NCBI GenBank assembly: GCA_021789565.1
Contig: JAJYJL010000245.1
Location: 1-8,814 of the forward strand
Source: Acidobacteriota bacterium
Lineage (GTDB): Bacteria; Acidobacteriota; Terriglobia; UBA7540
Length of the DNA: 8,814 bases
Reading direction: 5' to 3'
Of the stretch, positions 1-6,881 are shown piece by piece (the first letter of the stretch is position 1; every line of letters begins with the position of its first letter). The notes beneath the pieces were generated by a model. The model was given only the letters and a program-made list of their open reading frames with translations. It had not been told where the DNA came from and did no database searches. A program made the position numbers and the translations under genes.

Positions 1-1271
1 GATATGATTACTTCAAGCTGGACGGAGAGAATGCCACGCGGGATATCTGGGCAGAAAATCGCGCTCGCGCTTACGATCCCACGCTCGACGCAAATACCGC
101 ATTCCGGCAGGCGCTTACTTTGATTCGCGAAGCGATGAATTCCAAGCCGGGAGTGTTCTTCTCTGCCTGTGGTCCAGAATACCCCACCGAATCCATGGGA
201 ATCGCGCAGTCGGGGCGTTTGGCTGGAGACGTACTGGGTGACGGCGAGCCTCCGTCATTTCGAGGTGTGCGTGAAGCACTTGCCGGTATCAGGCGCGGGT
301 ACTATACACACAATATTGCCTGGTATGGCGATCCAGACGCGCTGGTTGTCCGTCCGCCGCTGACAATGGAAGAAGCCAGGACATGGACCTCCGTCCTGGG
401 CCTCACAGGCCAGGTCCTAATGCTGGGAGACGATGAAACCAAGTTGTCTGCCGAACGCCGTGACTTGGTCCGAAAGATTATGCCCGTGGCGAGCATCACC
501 CCCATGGATCTCTATCCTTTCAAGACCGACCGGCCTGTCTGGGTCCTGCACATGCGGCGACCTTTTGGCTCCTGGGCGGTCGTCGGCCTGTTCAATTGGG
601 GAAATGGACCGGATGAAATACCGGCTGGCATGCTGCCCGAAGCTATGAGGATTTTGAACAAGGATGATGGACTGCTGGGGGCCAGCCACGAATACGGCGA
701 GCAACTTGCAATTTCTTCCAAACTCGATAACGCGGAAAAGCAGAACCAGAAAATTGCGACCGCGTCTCGAAAGCCTCCCGGCCTGCAACTGCTGCCGGTC
801 CCGTCCTATCTGAATCCCCCGGCGGCGCGAAAAATTGTCCTCAACTTTGCCGAGGCGGGGCTCAAACCGGGACGTGATTATCTTCTGTTCGATTTCTGGA
901 AGCAGAAATTCCTGGGCAAGCTGAGCGGCGATTATTCGGTGGAACTGCCGCCTCATGATTGCCAGGTGATTTCTCTGCGCCCTGATGTGGGTCATCCGCA
1001 GTTGATCGGAACGGACCGGCACATCACCATGGGAGACGTGGAGATTGCAGACGAAGTCTGGGACGCAGGGAAAAAACAGCTCCGGATCAAAGTTTCGCTG
1101 GTGCAGAACTACCCCACCACATTAACAATCTACACCGGTGGCTTGACCCTCAAGGCCCAGCGTGCTGAGGACGCCCGGATCACAGCCCTGGCCCGCGAAG
1201 GGGATATCGTTCGGGCCACGGTTGATCGGCCCAATAATGGTGAAGTCGAAGTCGTTTTCACTTTCGAATGA
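1..1271 (+). CDS. Clan GH-D glycosidase, alpha-galactosidase/melibiase-like (GH36/GH27 type), C-terminal part
   Basis: The reading frame is open from base 3 to the stop at 1269-1271, so the 5' part of the gene lies outside the window; about 422 residues are visible. Near the left edge the fragment carries DYFKLD, which fits the end of beta-strand 4 of the clan GH-D barrel, with the last Asp (fragment residue 7) as nucleophile. Further on, GRLAGD has the R-x3-D spacing of the acid/base region (Arg72, Asp76; codon 228-230). The barrel continues through the WYGDPDALVV and GQVLMLGDD segments. It is followed by a beta-sandwich domain (LPPHDCQVISLRP) and a further beta-rich tail (LIGTDRHITMGDVE onwards). 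The family hydrolyses alpha-galactosides or related alpha-linked sugars by a retaining mechanism. The exact substrate cannot be read from the fragment, and any signal peptide is outside the window. No gene follows closely on this strand. Confidence 0.85.
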   Translation, partial: YDYFKLDGENATRDIWAENRARAYDPTLDANTAFRQALTLIREAMNSKPGVFFSACGPEYPTESMGIAQSGRLAGDVLGDGEPPSFRGVREALAGIRRGYYTHNIAWYGDPDALVVRPPLTMEEARTWTSVLGLTGQVLMLGDDETKLSAERRDLVRKIMPVASITPMDLYPFKTDRPVWVLHMRRPFGSWAVVGLFNWGNGPDEIPAGMLPEAMRILNKDDGLLGASHEYGEQLAISSKLDNAEKQNQKIATASRKPPGLQLLPVPSYLNPPAARKIVLNFAEAGLKPGRDYLLFDFWKQKFLGKLSGDYSVELPPHDCQVISLRPDVGHPQLIGTDRHITMGDVEIADEVWDAGKKQLRIKVSLVQNYPTTLTIYTGGLTLKAQRAEDARITALAREGDIVRATVDRPNNGEVEVVFTFE

Positions 1272-1341
1272 TTCATTTGTGCGGTCTGTCGGTTCTTGAG
1301 CGAATGCACGTCAAAGCAGAGTGTAGAAGCAACGCAATGTG

Positions 1342-1378
1342 GGCCCTCTGGTGCTCCGGTTTCTGCTATCAGAGGGTC
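1342..1378. repeat. Inverted repeat with 11-bp stem downstream of the glycosidase
   Basis: Bases 1342-1352 pair with 1368-1378. The core CCCTCTG/CAGAGGG (1344-1350 and 1370-1376) is a perfect 7-bp match, extended by G-U wobbles and Watson-Crick pairs to 11 bp around a 15-base loop. It starts about 70 bases after the glycosidase stop. No T-run follows directly, although a T-rich stretch lies at 1389-1404. It could be a terminator or mRNA 3'-end stabiliser for the glycosidase, or an element of the next gene's control region. Confidence 0.5.
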
Positions 1379-1417
1379 GGATCGGGCTTATTAGCTATTC
1401 TTTTGCGAACCTCCAAA

Positions 1418-1446
1418 TTGTTTCGCATGCCCAGCAGGAATAGAAT
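1418..1446 (+). promoter_or_regulatory. Candidate sigma70-type promoter for the site-2 protease gene
   Basis: A -35-like TTGTTT (1418-1423) and a -10-like TAGAAT (1441-1446) are separated by exactly 17 bases. The -10 matches the consensus at five of six positions and the -35 at three. Transcription would start near 1453 and give a leader of about 120 bases ahead of the ATG at 1577. This is a motif match only. Confidence 0.3.
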
Positions 1447-1488
1447 AGAGATAACGAGAACAGGTGCGGACTCATCATAATAAGTGAT

Positions 1489-1520
1489 AGAGGGCGAAGG
1501 CTTAGAGAAGGCCCTTTTTT
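1489..1520 (+). terminator. Terminator-like hairpin with T6 run in the leader of the site-2 protease gene
   Basis: Bases 1489-1495 pair with 1511-1517 (core AGGGC/GCCCT). A short inner CTT/AAG helix closes an AGAG loop at 1504-1507. Six T follow the GCCC, at 1515-1520. The outer stem uses some of those T, so the structure is weaker than a classic intrinsic terminator. It could end transcription from upstream or, if the promoter at 1418-1446 is real, act as an attenuator in the leader. Confidence 0.35.
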
Positions 1521-1576
1521 GAAGATGAAAGTTGGGCTTGCGAGACTCGAGCGCCATCGGGTGACGGAGGAGCGCC

Positions 1577-2737
1577 ATGTTCGGACGAAGCATCACGTTG
1601 TTCAAGCTGTTCGGTTTTGCAGTCCGCGTGGATTCCAGTTGGCTGATCATTGCCGTGCTGATCACGTGGTCTCTGGCAGTGGGTTTTTTCCCGCACTACT
1701 ATCCCGCCCTTATTCCCGCTGATTATTGGTTGATGGGAATCTCGGGAGCTGTGCTCCTTTTTGTTTCGATCATAGTCCACGAACTTGCCCATTCCCTGGT
1801 GGCTCGCAGGAACGGCCTGCCGATGAAAGGCATCACACTTTTCGTTTTTGGCGGGGTCGCGGAGATGGACCAGGAGCCTCCCAGCGCCAAGGCGGAATTC
1901 CAGATGGCCATTGCCGGGCCGCTGACTAGCATTGTTGTGGGTAGTATTTTCTACGTTCTCGCAAAAGCCACTCACGGGGCATGGCCCATTGTAGCAGTGG
2001 GTGTTTTTTCTTATCTGGCCTGGATCAACTGGGTCCTGGCGGCGTTCAACATGGTTCCCGCTTTCCCGCTGGATGGCGGCCGTGTCCTTCGCTCGCTGCT
2101 GTGGCAATGGAAAGGCAACATCTGGCAGGCCACCCGGATTGCCTCCACGATCGGCTCCGGGTTTGGAATGCTGTTGATGGCGCTTGGAGTTTACCGGCTG
2201 CTGGTGGGAGATTTTATCGGGGCGGTCTGGTGGTTCCTGATCGGAATGTTCCTTCGAAGCGCTGCTCGGGGTTCATATCAGCAACTGCTGGTTCAGCGGA
2301 TGCTACAGGGTGAACCCGTCCGGCGATTCATGAATACCAACCCTGTCACGGTCTCGCCAGCAATCTCCCTTGAGGACCTTGTGGAGAATTTCATTTACAA
2401 ATACCACTACAAAATGTTTCCAGTGGTCAACGAAACAAATGAGCTGTTGGGGTGTATTACTACCAAAGAGGTAAAGGAGGTTCCCCGCAGCGAGTGGACC
2501 CAGAACAGTGTGCAGGCAGTAATGCGGCCTTATTGCGCCGATGATACCATTTCTCCTGACACCGACGCCGTCAAAGCTCTTGCACAGATGAGGAAATCGC
2601 AGAACAGCCGGTTGATGGTGGTTCAGGAAGGTCGCTTGGTCGCCGTCCTTACGTTGAAAGACCTGCTGAATTTTCTTTCCACCAAGCTTGAAATGGAGTC
2701 GGGTTCTTCCGAGCTTCCATCAGCTTTCCGTCTCTGA
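1577..2737 (+). CDS. Site-2 protease family (M50) intramembrane zinc metalloprotease with two CBS domains
   Basis: This is a polytopic inner-membrane protease of 386 residues. HELAH at residues 68-72 supplies two zinc ligands and the catalytic Glu, inside a hydrophobic segment. The second family motif, N-x2-P-x2-PLDGGR (Asn158 to Arg169), contributes the third zinc ligand, Asp166. FGGVAEMDQEP (91-101) is the usual loop between them. About five to six membrane segments lie within residues 15-230, followed by a cytosolic tail with two CBS modules (about 247-305 and 312-367). Such tails bind adenine nucleotides in related proteins, so regulation by cell energy state is plausible but inferred. 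The ATG is supported by GGAGGAG at 1566-1572, four bases upstream. Family members cut membrane-anchored anti-sigma factors or other membrane proteins; no substrate is encoded nearby. It appears intact and monocistronic, with a terminator candidate at its stop. Confidence 0.93.
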   Translation: MFGRSITLFKLFGFAVRVDSSWLIIAVLITWSLAVGFFPHYYPALIPADYWLMGISGAVLLFVSIIVHELAHSLVARRNGLPMKGITLFVFGGVAEMDQEPPSAKAEFQMAIAGPLTSIVVGSIFYVLAKATHGAWPIVAVGVFSYLAWINWVLAAFNMVPAFPLDGGRVLRSLLWQWKGNIWQATRIASTIGSGFGMLLMALGVYRLLVGDFIGAVWWFLIGMFLRSAARGSYQQLLVQRMLQGEPVRRFMNTNPVTVSPAISLEDLVENFIYKYHYKMFPVVNETNELLGCITTKEVKEVPRSEWTQNSVQAVMRPYCADDTISPDTDAVKALAQMRKSQNSRLMVVQEGRLVAVLTLKDLLNFLSTKLEMESGSSELPSAFRL

Positions 2738-2776
2738 GACTATTACGTGGAAACAGTAACGCAATCTCTATTTTTT
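2736..2776 (+). terminator. Candidate rho-independent terminator after the site-2 protease gene
   Basis: The outer stem GAGA (2736-2739) / TCTC (2765-2768) encloses an inner helix TTACGT/ACAGTAA (2743-2748 with 2753-2759, one bulged A) closed by a GGAA tetraloop. A run of six T follows at 2771-2776. The stem is AT-rich and interrupted, so termination may be partial, but the position directly at the stop codon fits. Confidence 0.45.
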
Positions 2777-2885
2777 GCCTTTCCGTAACTTTATAGAATA
2801 TTGGAGTTCTGTGCTCAATAGAGGGCTACCCGCCCGTCGATTTCAAGCCCGCCAATCCCTGCAAGGTGGTTTACGAACAAAATCT

Positions 2886-2914
2886 TTTTCAAAAAGCTGC
2901 ACCTGCCTTATAGT
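2886..2914 (+). promoter_or_regulatory. Candidate sigma70-type promoter for the GDSL hydrolase gene
   Basis: TTTTCA (2886-2891, four of six matches) and TATAGT (2909-2914, five of six) are separated by 17 bases. Transcription would start near 2921, leaving a leader of about 27 bases that contains the ribosome binding site. The -35 overlaps a small palindrome, CTTTTTCAAAAAG (2884-2896). Confidence 0.42.
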
Positions 2915-2947
2915 AGTCAGCCATCCGAATTTTCGAAGGGAGATCCC

Positions 2948-3724
2948 ATGCGTTTACTCAAAGCTTTACCGGCACTCTTGATGCTGCAGTTATTCGCGCT
3001 ATGTACGAACCTGCGCGCCCAGTTGATTCAGGATTTTAATCCGCCCAAGGCTGGCTGTTGCCTAACGACCGTGGCCGCGAGGCTTGCGGGTGAGCTCCAG
3101 GATTGGAACCAGCTTGGCCGCTACCATCAGGACGATTTGCGTCTGGAAGCGGAACCACGTGTGCCCGGCCGCGTAGTATTTCTTGGAGATTCCATCACTC
3201 AAATCTGGAGCCTGGAGAAATTCTTCCCTGATAAGCCCTACGTCAATCGCGGCATCAGCGGCCAGACCACTCCCCAGATGCTGGTTCGGATGTTTCCGGA
3301 CGTCATCGACCTCAAGCCCGACGCGGTCATCCTTCTGGCAGGGACCAATGACATCGCTCGCAACACGGGGCCTGAAACGGCAAAGATGATCGAAGAAAAC
3401 TACAAGGCCATCACCGAACTTGCACGGGTGCACAACATCAAAGTGATCCTCTGCTCGCTGACGCCCGTCAGCGACTATACGGCGCATCCGCAAACAGAGA
3501 GCCGTCCTCCCGGGCAGATTCTGGAGTTGAACTCCTGGATCAAGAGCTACGCCGCCCAGGCCCATGCTACCTTTGCTGATTATTACTCCGCTCTGGTGGA
3601 CAGCAAGGGGATGCTCAAGAACGGATACTCGAATGACGGCCTGCATCCGAATGATCGCGGCTTCGCGTTGTTGGCGCCGGTAGCGCAGGCAGCCATCGAA
3701 AAGGCCTTGCACGAGAATAGGTGA
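2948..3724 (+). CDS. Secreted SGNH/GDSL-family hydrolase (esterase/lipase-like)
   Basis: The protein has 258 residues. Residues 1-24 form a signal peptide: a basic start, a Leu-rich core, and likely cleavage after LRA. All SGNH blocks are present: block I FLGDSI with nucleophile Ser82, block II NRGISGQT with oxyanion Gly105, block III GTND with Asn134, and block V DGLHP with the Asp230/His233 pair. Family members hydrolyse ester bonds; relatives of this size act on acetylated carbohydrates or small acyl esters. Export together with nearby glycosidases makes polysaccharide deacetylation a reasonable guess, but the sequence does not show the substrate. The ATG is supported by AAGGGAG at 2936-2942. 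The gene sits alone, 210 bases after the site-2 protease, and converges on the MgtC-like gene with only 33 bases between the stops. A lipobox is not evident, although Cys19 and the Cys37-Cys38 pair are present. Confidence 0.92.
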   Translation: MRLLKALPALLMLQLFALCTNLRAQLIQDFNPPKAGCCLTTVAARLAGELQDWNQLGRYHQDDLRLEAEPRVPGRVVFLGDSITQIWSLEKFFPDKPYVNRGISGQTTPQMLVRMFPDVIDLKPDAVILLAGTNDIARNTGPETAKMIEENYKAITELARVHNIKVILCSLTPVSDYTAHPQTESRPPGQILELNSWIKSYAAQAHATFADYYSALVDSKGMLKNGYSNDGLHPNDRGFALLAPVAQAAIEKALHENR

Positions 3725-3757
3725 ACTTGCTTGGCGGGTGTATTCGACCCTGAGAAG

Positions 3758-5026
3758 TTATAAAAGCCAGAGGAGAGGCGCTAGGCCTAGCAGGCATAGG
3801 CCGCCGAGAAGTAGAAAGCTCTCTGTTCCAGTCTTGTGGTCAGAGAAGAAGAGCGCGTAAACTCCCTTCACCAGGTTGTTGCTGGCCGCTGCGATGAGAA
3901 CACTGGCGGAGGCCACCTGCAAGGGAGTCAGTGTTCCCGCCGCCTGTGTCATGCTCATAATGAAGGGATCGACGTCGGTAACACCTGTAATGGCGGCCAG
4001 CCCGTAGACTCCCCCGGACCCCAGATGCACGATGGCCATACGCGTGGCTACCAGCATGACCAGGAAGAGAATGGCAAACAGGAAAGCAGCTCCCAGTTCA
4101 AGGGGATTCTTCGGTTCAAATTCCCGTTTGACCTCTCCGGTGTCGGCATCCTTCCTGCGGGACCAGATCCACCCCACAGCACTTGCAAGCGCGGCCAGAA
4201 TCAGGAATGAAGGCGCCAGGGTGCGCATCAACGCATGATTGAAAAGGCCGACCAGAATGGCCAGGCGCACATACATGACGCCCGAAGCGATCAGGATGCT
4301 GCCTGCGAAAAGGTGCCGATGCTCTCCCTGCGCGGACCGTTTAGCGAGGACCACCGTCGTGACCGTAGACGAGTACGCTCCTCCCAGCAATGCAGAAAGG
4401 ATCACGCCGCCGTGCCCCTTGGTCAGTTGTTGAAGGACATAACTGCCATAGGAAATTCCGCTGATCGCCACGACTACAAGCCAGGTCTTGAACGGGTTGA
4501 TGTGGAATGGGCCGAACGCGTTGTCCGGCAGGACGGGCAGAATGACCACGCTCAGGAGCAGAAATTTCGTGAAAGTAAGGATCTCTGCTGACGATATGCG
4601 CTGTGTGAGACTGTCGAGCGCGGCCTTTAGTTCAAGCAGAAGCGTACTCGCAACGGCCAGGGTGGTGGCAATCCAGAAATGATTGTAGTAGACAAGCGCG
4701 CCCACCACGTAGGTGGCGAGGCCTGACATTTCTGTGGTGACGCCGGCAGTGGAGATGCTGGTGAGCTTGCGCCAATAGGAGAGCAGCAGAAAACCTGCCA
4801 CCACAACAAACCCCAGCGTGACCGGCAACAATTGGCCCTGCGCCATGACGGCCATCGAGTAACCAATCAGCCCGATGAGGGGAAAGGTGCGCACTCCGCC
4901 AAAGGCGTAATGTTCAATCTGTTTCTTGTGCTCTTCTCGTTCTATCCCGATCAGGAAAGATAGGAAAAGCACGAGCACGATTTTTACGCCGTCGGGTGGC
5001 AACCACTGATAAAGTCTGAGCAGCAT
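3758..5026 (-). CDS. MgtC/SapB-domain and DUF4010 integral membrane protein
   Basis: The protein has 422 residues, the usual length for this two-domain family. The N-terminal MgtC-like part (about 12-145) contains the hallmark GIERE (27-31) and GGVRTFPLIGLIG (43-55) segments and several membrane helices. The C-terminal DUF4010 part (about 180-395) carries GGAYSSTVTTVVLAKRS (215-231), ITGVTDVDPF (346-355) and ASNNLVKG (381-388). About ten to twelve membrane segments are apparent, with a polar cytosolic-type loop at 289-308. MgtC-type proteins are linked to growth at low magnesium and to inhibition of the F-type ATPase, but the role of the DUF4010 fusions is not established, so no specific function is claimed. 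The start at 5024-5026 keeps the conserved N-terminus, yet no clear Shine-Dalgarno sequence precedes it. The gene converges with the GDSL gene and lies 266 bases downstream of the GH27 gene on the same strand. Confidence 0.9.
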   Translation of the reverse strand: MLLRLYQWLPPDGVKIVLVLFLSFLIGIEREEHKKQIEHYAFGGVRTFPLIGLIGYSMAVMAQGQLLPVTLGFVVVAGFLLLSYWRKLTSISTAGVTTEMSGLATYVVGALVYYNHFWIATTLAVASTLLLELKAALDSLTQRISSAEILTFTKFLLLSVVILPVLPDNAFGPFHINPFKTWLVVVAISGISYGSYVLQQLTKGHGGVILSALLGGAYSSTVTTVVLAKRSAQGEHRHLFAGSILIASGVMYVRLAILVGLFNHALMRTLAPSFLILAALASAVGWIWSRRKDADTGEVKREFEPKNPLELGAAFLFAILFLVMLVATRMAIVHLGSGGVYGLAAITGVTDVDPFIMSMTQAAGTLTPLQVASASVLIAAASNNLVKGVYALFFSDHKTGTESFLLLGGLCLLGLAPLLWLL

Positions 5027-5292
5027 TTTTCAGGCTCGCATCCATTTCACGTCTAAGCGGCACGGCTCGCTTTATCCTGTTTCGCAACTGCGGCCAGACA
5101 AAGTGTACACCCTTCTGACTGGCTGGAGGAACTGGGAGTCTGGCCACAGCGAACCACCCGGGCGTGGCCCATTTGTGTTTACCGGCCCGTTATTTGAAGA
5201 AGGCGGATAGATCCGGCGGCCAGTTTCCTGCTCATCCAGGCGGTCCATCCGACGGGGTCGGCGCTCGATCCGGATAATCATCAAAGTGCGGG
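5027..5292. other. Spacer between the GH27 gene and the MgtC-like gene
   Basis: No gene is recognised in these 266 bases. Small palindromes are present: GTGTACAC at 5103-5110, and CCGAC/GTCGG (5249-5253 with 5257-5261, three-base loop) about 30 bases after the GH27 stop. The second could help end GH27 transcription but has no T-run on either strand. I found no well-spaced promoter for the MgtC-like gene. Confidence 0.4.
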
Positions 5293-6678
5293 CTATCTTG
5301 TCCCGATCCGATAAAGGCCTGCGCCGTGCGGACTAATCCGGGTTGAAAACGCCTTGTCAAAACCACCTAAGTTTTCCTTCTTCCACAAGTCGCGAACGGG
5401 AGCCCTTCCGGCCATCCCCAGTTCGCTCCAGGATACCCTGATATCCTCGGGCGACTCTCCCAGGTTGAACAGCGCAACGTATCTCTGTGCTGTTCCAGGA
5501 ACGTTCGCGACCCAGGCTATCTGGTTGCCGCGTGTGAAGAGCAGGTGATTGCCGGAGCTGTGCTGGTCTACGGCAAGGACTTCCCGATTCGTCAGCAGTG
5601 ATAGGGTGAAGGGATCCAGAGTCGGCAGATCTCCACCCATCATCAGCGGCGAGCGGAAAATCGCCCACAGGGTCATCATTGTAATCTGTTCGTCGCGGGT
5701 CAGGCGGCTGAGCCGGGGGCCATCATCAAATCCGCGAAGTCGCAGCAGGCCGAGAGGAAGCATGTCGGCATCTGGCCAATGGTTCGGCCCGATGTGCGGC
5801 GCCCATAGGCGGCAATATCCAAACTGGTCCCGCACTTCCGGCCAGTTGTCCCACATATCGTCCGAAATTCGCCACATCTGTGAATAGCGCGCGACGTGCG
5901 CGGCCTCGCACAGCGACGTAGCGCCGGGCGAAAGGCTCAGCACCATAGGCCTGCCGGATTCTGTCATGGCCCTGCGAAGCGCCGCGATTTCCTGTGCGTG
6001 GTAGACTTCGCCGAAGGCGTCGCGGGCGCGACTCATGTCATCGGCCTTGATGAAGTCCACGCCCCACCCTGCGTAAAGCTTTGCGAGCGAGTTGTAGTAA
6101 GCCTGTCCCGCAGGCTTTGAAACGTCCACCCCGTACATCGCGTCAGACCAGGAGCAGGTGTTCAGCAGGTTGGCAATGTCCTTTGCGTGTGCCTTTGTTC
6201 CGAGGATGGGCAGATTTTCCTCAACAGCCGCCCGTGGGATACCTCTCATGATGTGAATGCCGAATTTCAGCCCCAGAGAATGGATGTAATCCGCAAGAGG
6301 CTTGAATCCCTGCCCGCCGGCGGCGGATGGGAATCGGTTGGGTGCGGGAAGCAGGCGGCCGTAGTCGTCCATCACCGGACTGCCTTTAACGTGACCGCTC
6401 GGATAGTACCAGTAATAGTCCACAACAACGTACTTCCAGCCATAGATGGCCAGATGGTCGGCCATGTAGCGGGCATTGGCCTTCACCTGCTGTTCGTTAA
6501 TGTCCCCGCCATAGCTGTCATAGCTGTTCCATCCCATGGGAGGCGCTGGGGCCAGGTTCGCTGCAGGCGGCCGAGATTTCTCTCTCGCTGAAGCCGGGCC
6601 GCCAGCTGGCATCCTTACTGCGTTGACGATGATGCCCGCTGCAACCAGCAGGACGTAGATCAATCGTGTTTGCTTCAT
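5293..6678 (-). CDS. Secreted GH27 alpha-galactosidase-like glycosidase
   Basis: With the start at 6678 the protein has 461 residues. MKQTRLIYVLLVAAGIIVNA is a good signal-peptide start. GAGGGG lies just upstream of this ATG, whereas an in-frame ATG at 6744 would add 22 residues that do not look like a signal and lie upstream of the likely promoter. The barrel starts at PPMGWNSYDSY (46-56). The nucleophile is Asp213 in FIKADD, and the acid/base is Asp274 in WRISDDMWDNW (R-x3-D from Arg270). A C-terminal beta domain (about 375-461) ends in HGAGLYRI. GH27 enzymes remove alpha-galactose or related sugars with retention. The sugar-binding pocket departs from classic members: the usual DD pair on strand 2 reads Asp87-Tyr88 (VVVDYYW), and the strand-3 segment is FGIHIMRG. 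A non-galactose substrate is therefore possible. The gene stands alone and is divergent from the CPBP remnant. Confidence 0.9.
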   Translation of the reverse strand: MKQTRLIYVLLVAAGIIVNAVRMPAGGPASAREKSRPPAANLAPAPPMGWNSYDSYGGDINEQQVKANARYMADHLAIYGWKYVVVDYYWYYPSGHVKGSPVMDDYGRLLPAPNRFPSAAGGQGFKPLADYIHSLGLKFGIHIMRGIPRAAVEENLPILGTKAHAKDIANLLNTCSWSDAMYGVDVSKPAGQAYYNSLAKLYAGWGVDFIKADDMSRARDAFGEVYHAQEIAALRRAMTESGRPMVLSLSPGATSLCEAAHVARYSQMWRISDDMWDNWPEVRDQFGYCRLWAPHIGPNHWPDADMLPLGLLRLRGFDDGPRLSRLTRDEQITMMTLWAIFRSPLMMGGDLPTLDPFTLSLLTNREVLAVDQHSSGNHLLFTRGNQIAWVANVPGTAQRYVALFNLGESPEDIRVSWSELGMAGRAPVRDLWKKENLGGFDKAFSTRISPHGAGLYRIGTR

Positions 6679-6706
6679 CGTGCCCCCCTCAACGATCAGG
6701 CGGCCC

Positions 6707-6735
6707 ATTAAAGCACCATCGTGAACACAAAGCAA
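6707..6735 (-). promoter_or_regulatory. Candidate sigma70-type promoter for the GH27 gene
   Basis: Read on the minus strand, TTGCTT (6735-6730) and TTTAAT (6712-6707) are separated by 17 bases; the -10 matches five of six positions and the -35 three. Transcription would start near 6700, about 22 bases before the ATG at 6678 and downstream of the alternative ATG at 6744. This agrees with the shorter GH27 start. Confidence 0.4.
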
Positions 6736-6881
6736 GGTCGCCATTGCTTCCCCTAGCCAAAATTACGAGAATAAGGGCCAATGGCGCAAACTTGTGCCGG
6801 TTGCTGTGCTCTGGGGAAACAACGGTTCGTATGTGGCCGGACGTGGTCAACCGTCCGTCAGGTGCGCGGCGTACATCGGTG

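Larger units (their letters stand above)
1272..1576. other. Intergenic region of 305 bases without a gene
   Basis: No convincing protein is encoded here; the short open frames have no recognisable composition or ribosome binding site. What it holds is an 11-bp inverted repeat (1342-1378), a promoter candidate (1418-1446), a terminator-like hairpin with a T-run (1489-1520), and the GGAGGAG ribosome binding site of the next gene (1566-1572). Confidence 0.6.

Noticed and set aside
417..1022. Minus-strand open frame of 201 codons within the left glycosidase
   Set aside because: It is a shadow of the glycosidase frame with no domain signature.
1268..1480. Small plus-strand frame of 70 codons after the glycosidase
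   Set aside because: It overlaps the glycosidase stop, has no ribosome binding site, and runs through the inverted repeat and promoter candidate.
1502..2107. Minus-strand open frame of 201 codons within the site-2 protease region
   Set aside because: It is antisense to the HELAH and PLDGGR coding segments; its polar composition is typical of a reverse-complement shadow.
2775..2799. TTGCCT and TAGAAT as a promoter for the GDSL gene
   Set aside because: The spacing is only 13 bases; the pair at 2886-2914 has correct spacing and lies closer to the start.
5249..5261. Perfect small hairpin CCGAC-GGG-GTCGG as a GH27 terminator
   Set aside because: The stem is only 5 bp and no T-run follows on either strand, so it is not called as a terminator.
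6666..6881. Open frame upstream of the CPBP remnant, extending it by 72 codons
   Set aside because: The translation has no membrane-protein or signal character and overlaps the GH27 promoter region; the family resemblance starts only after 6882.
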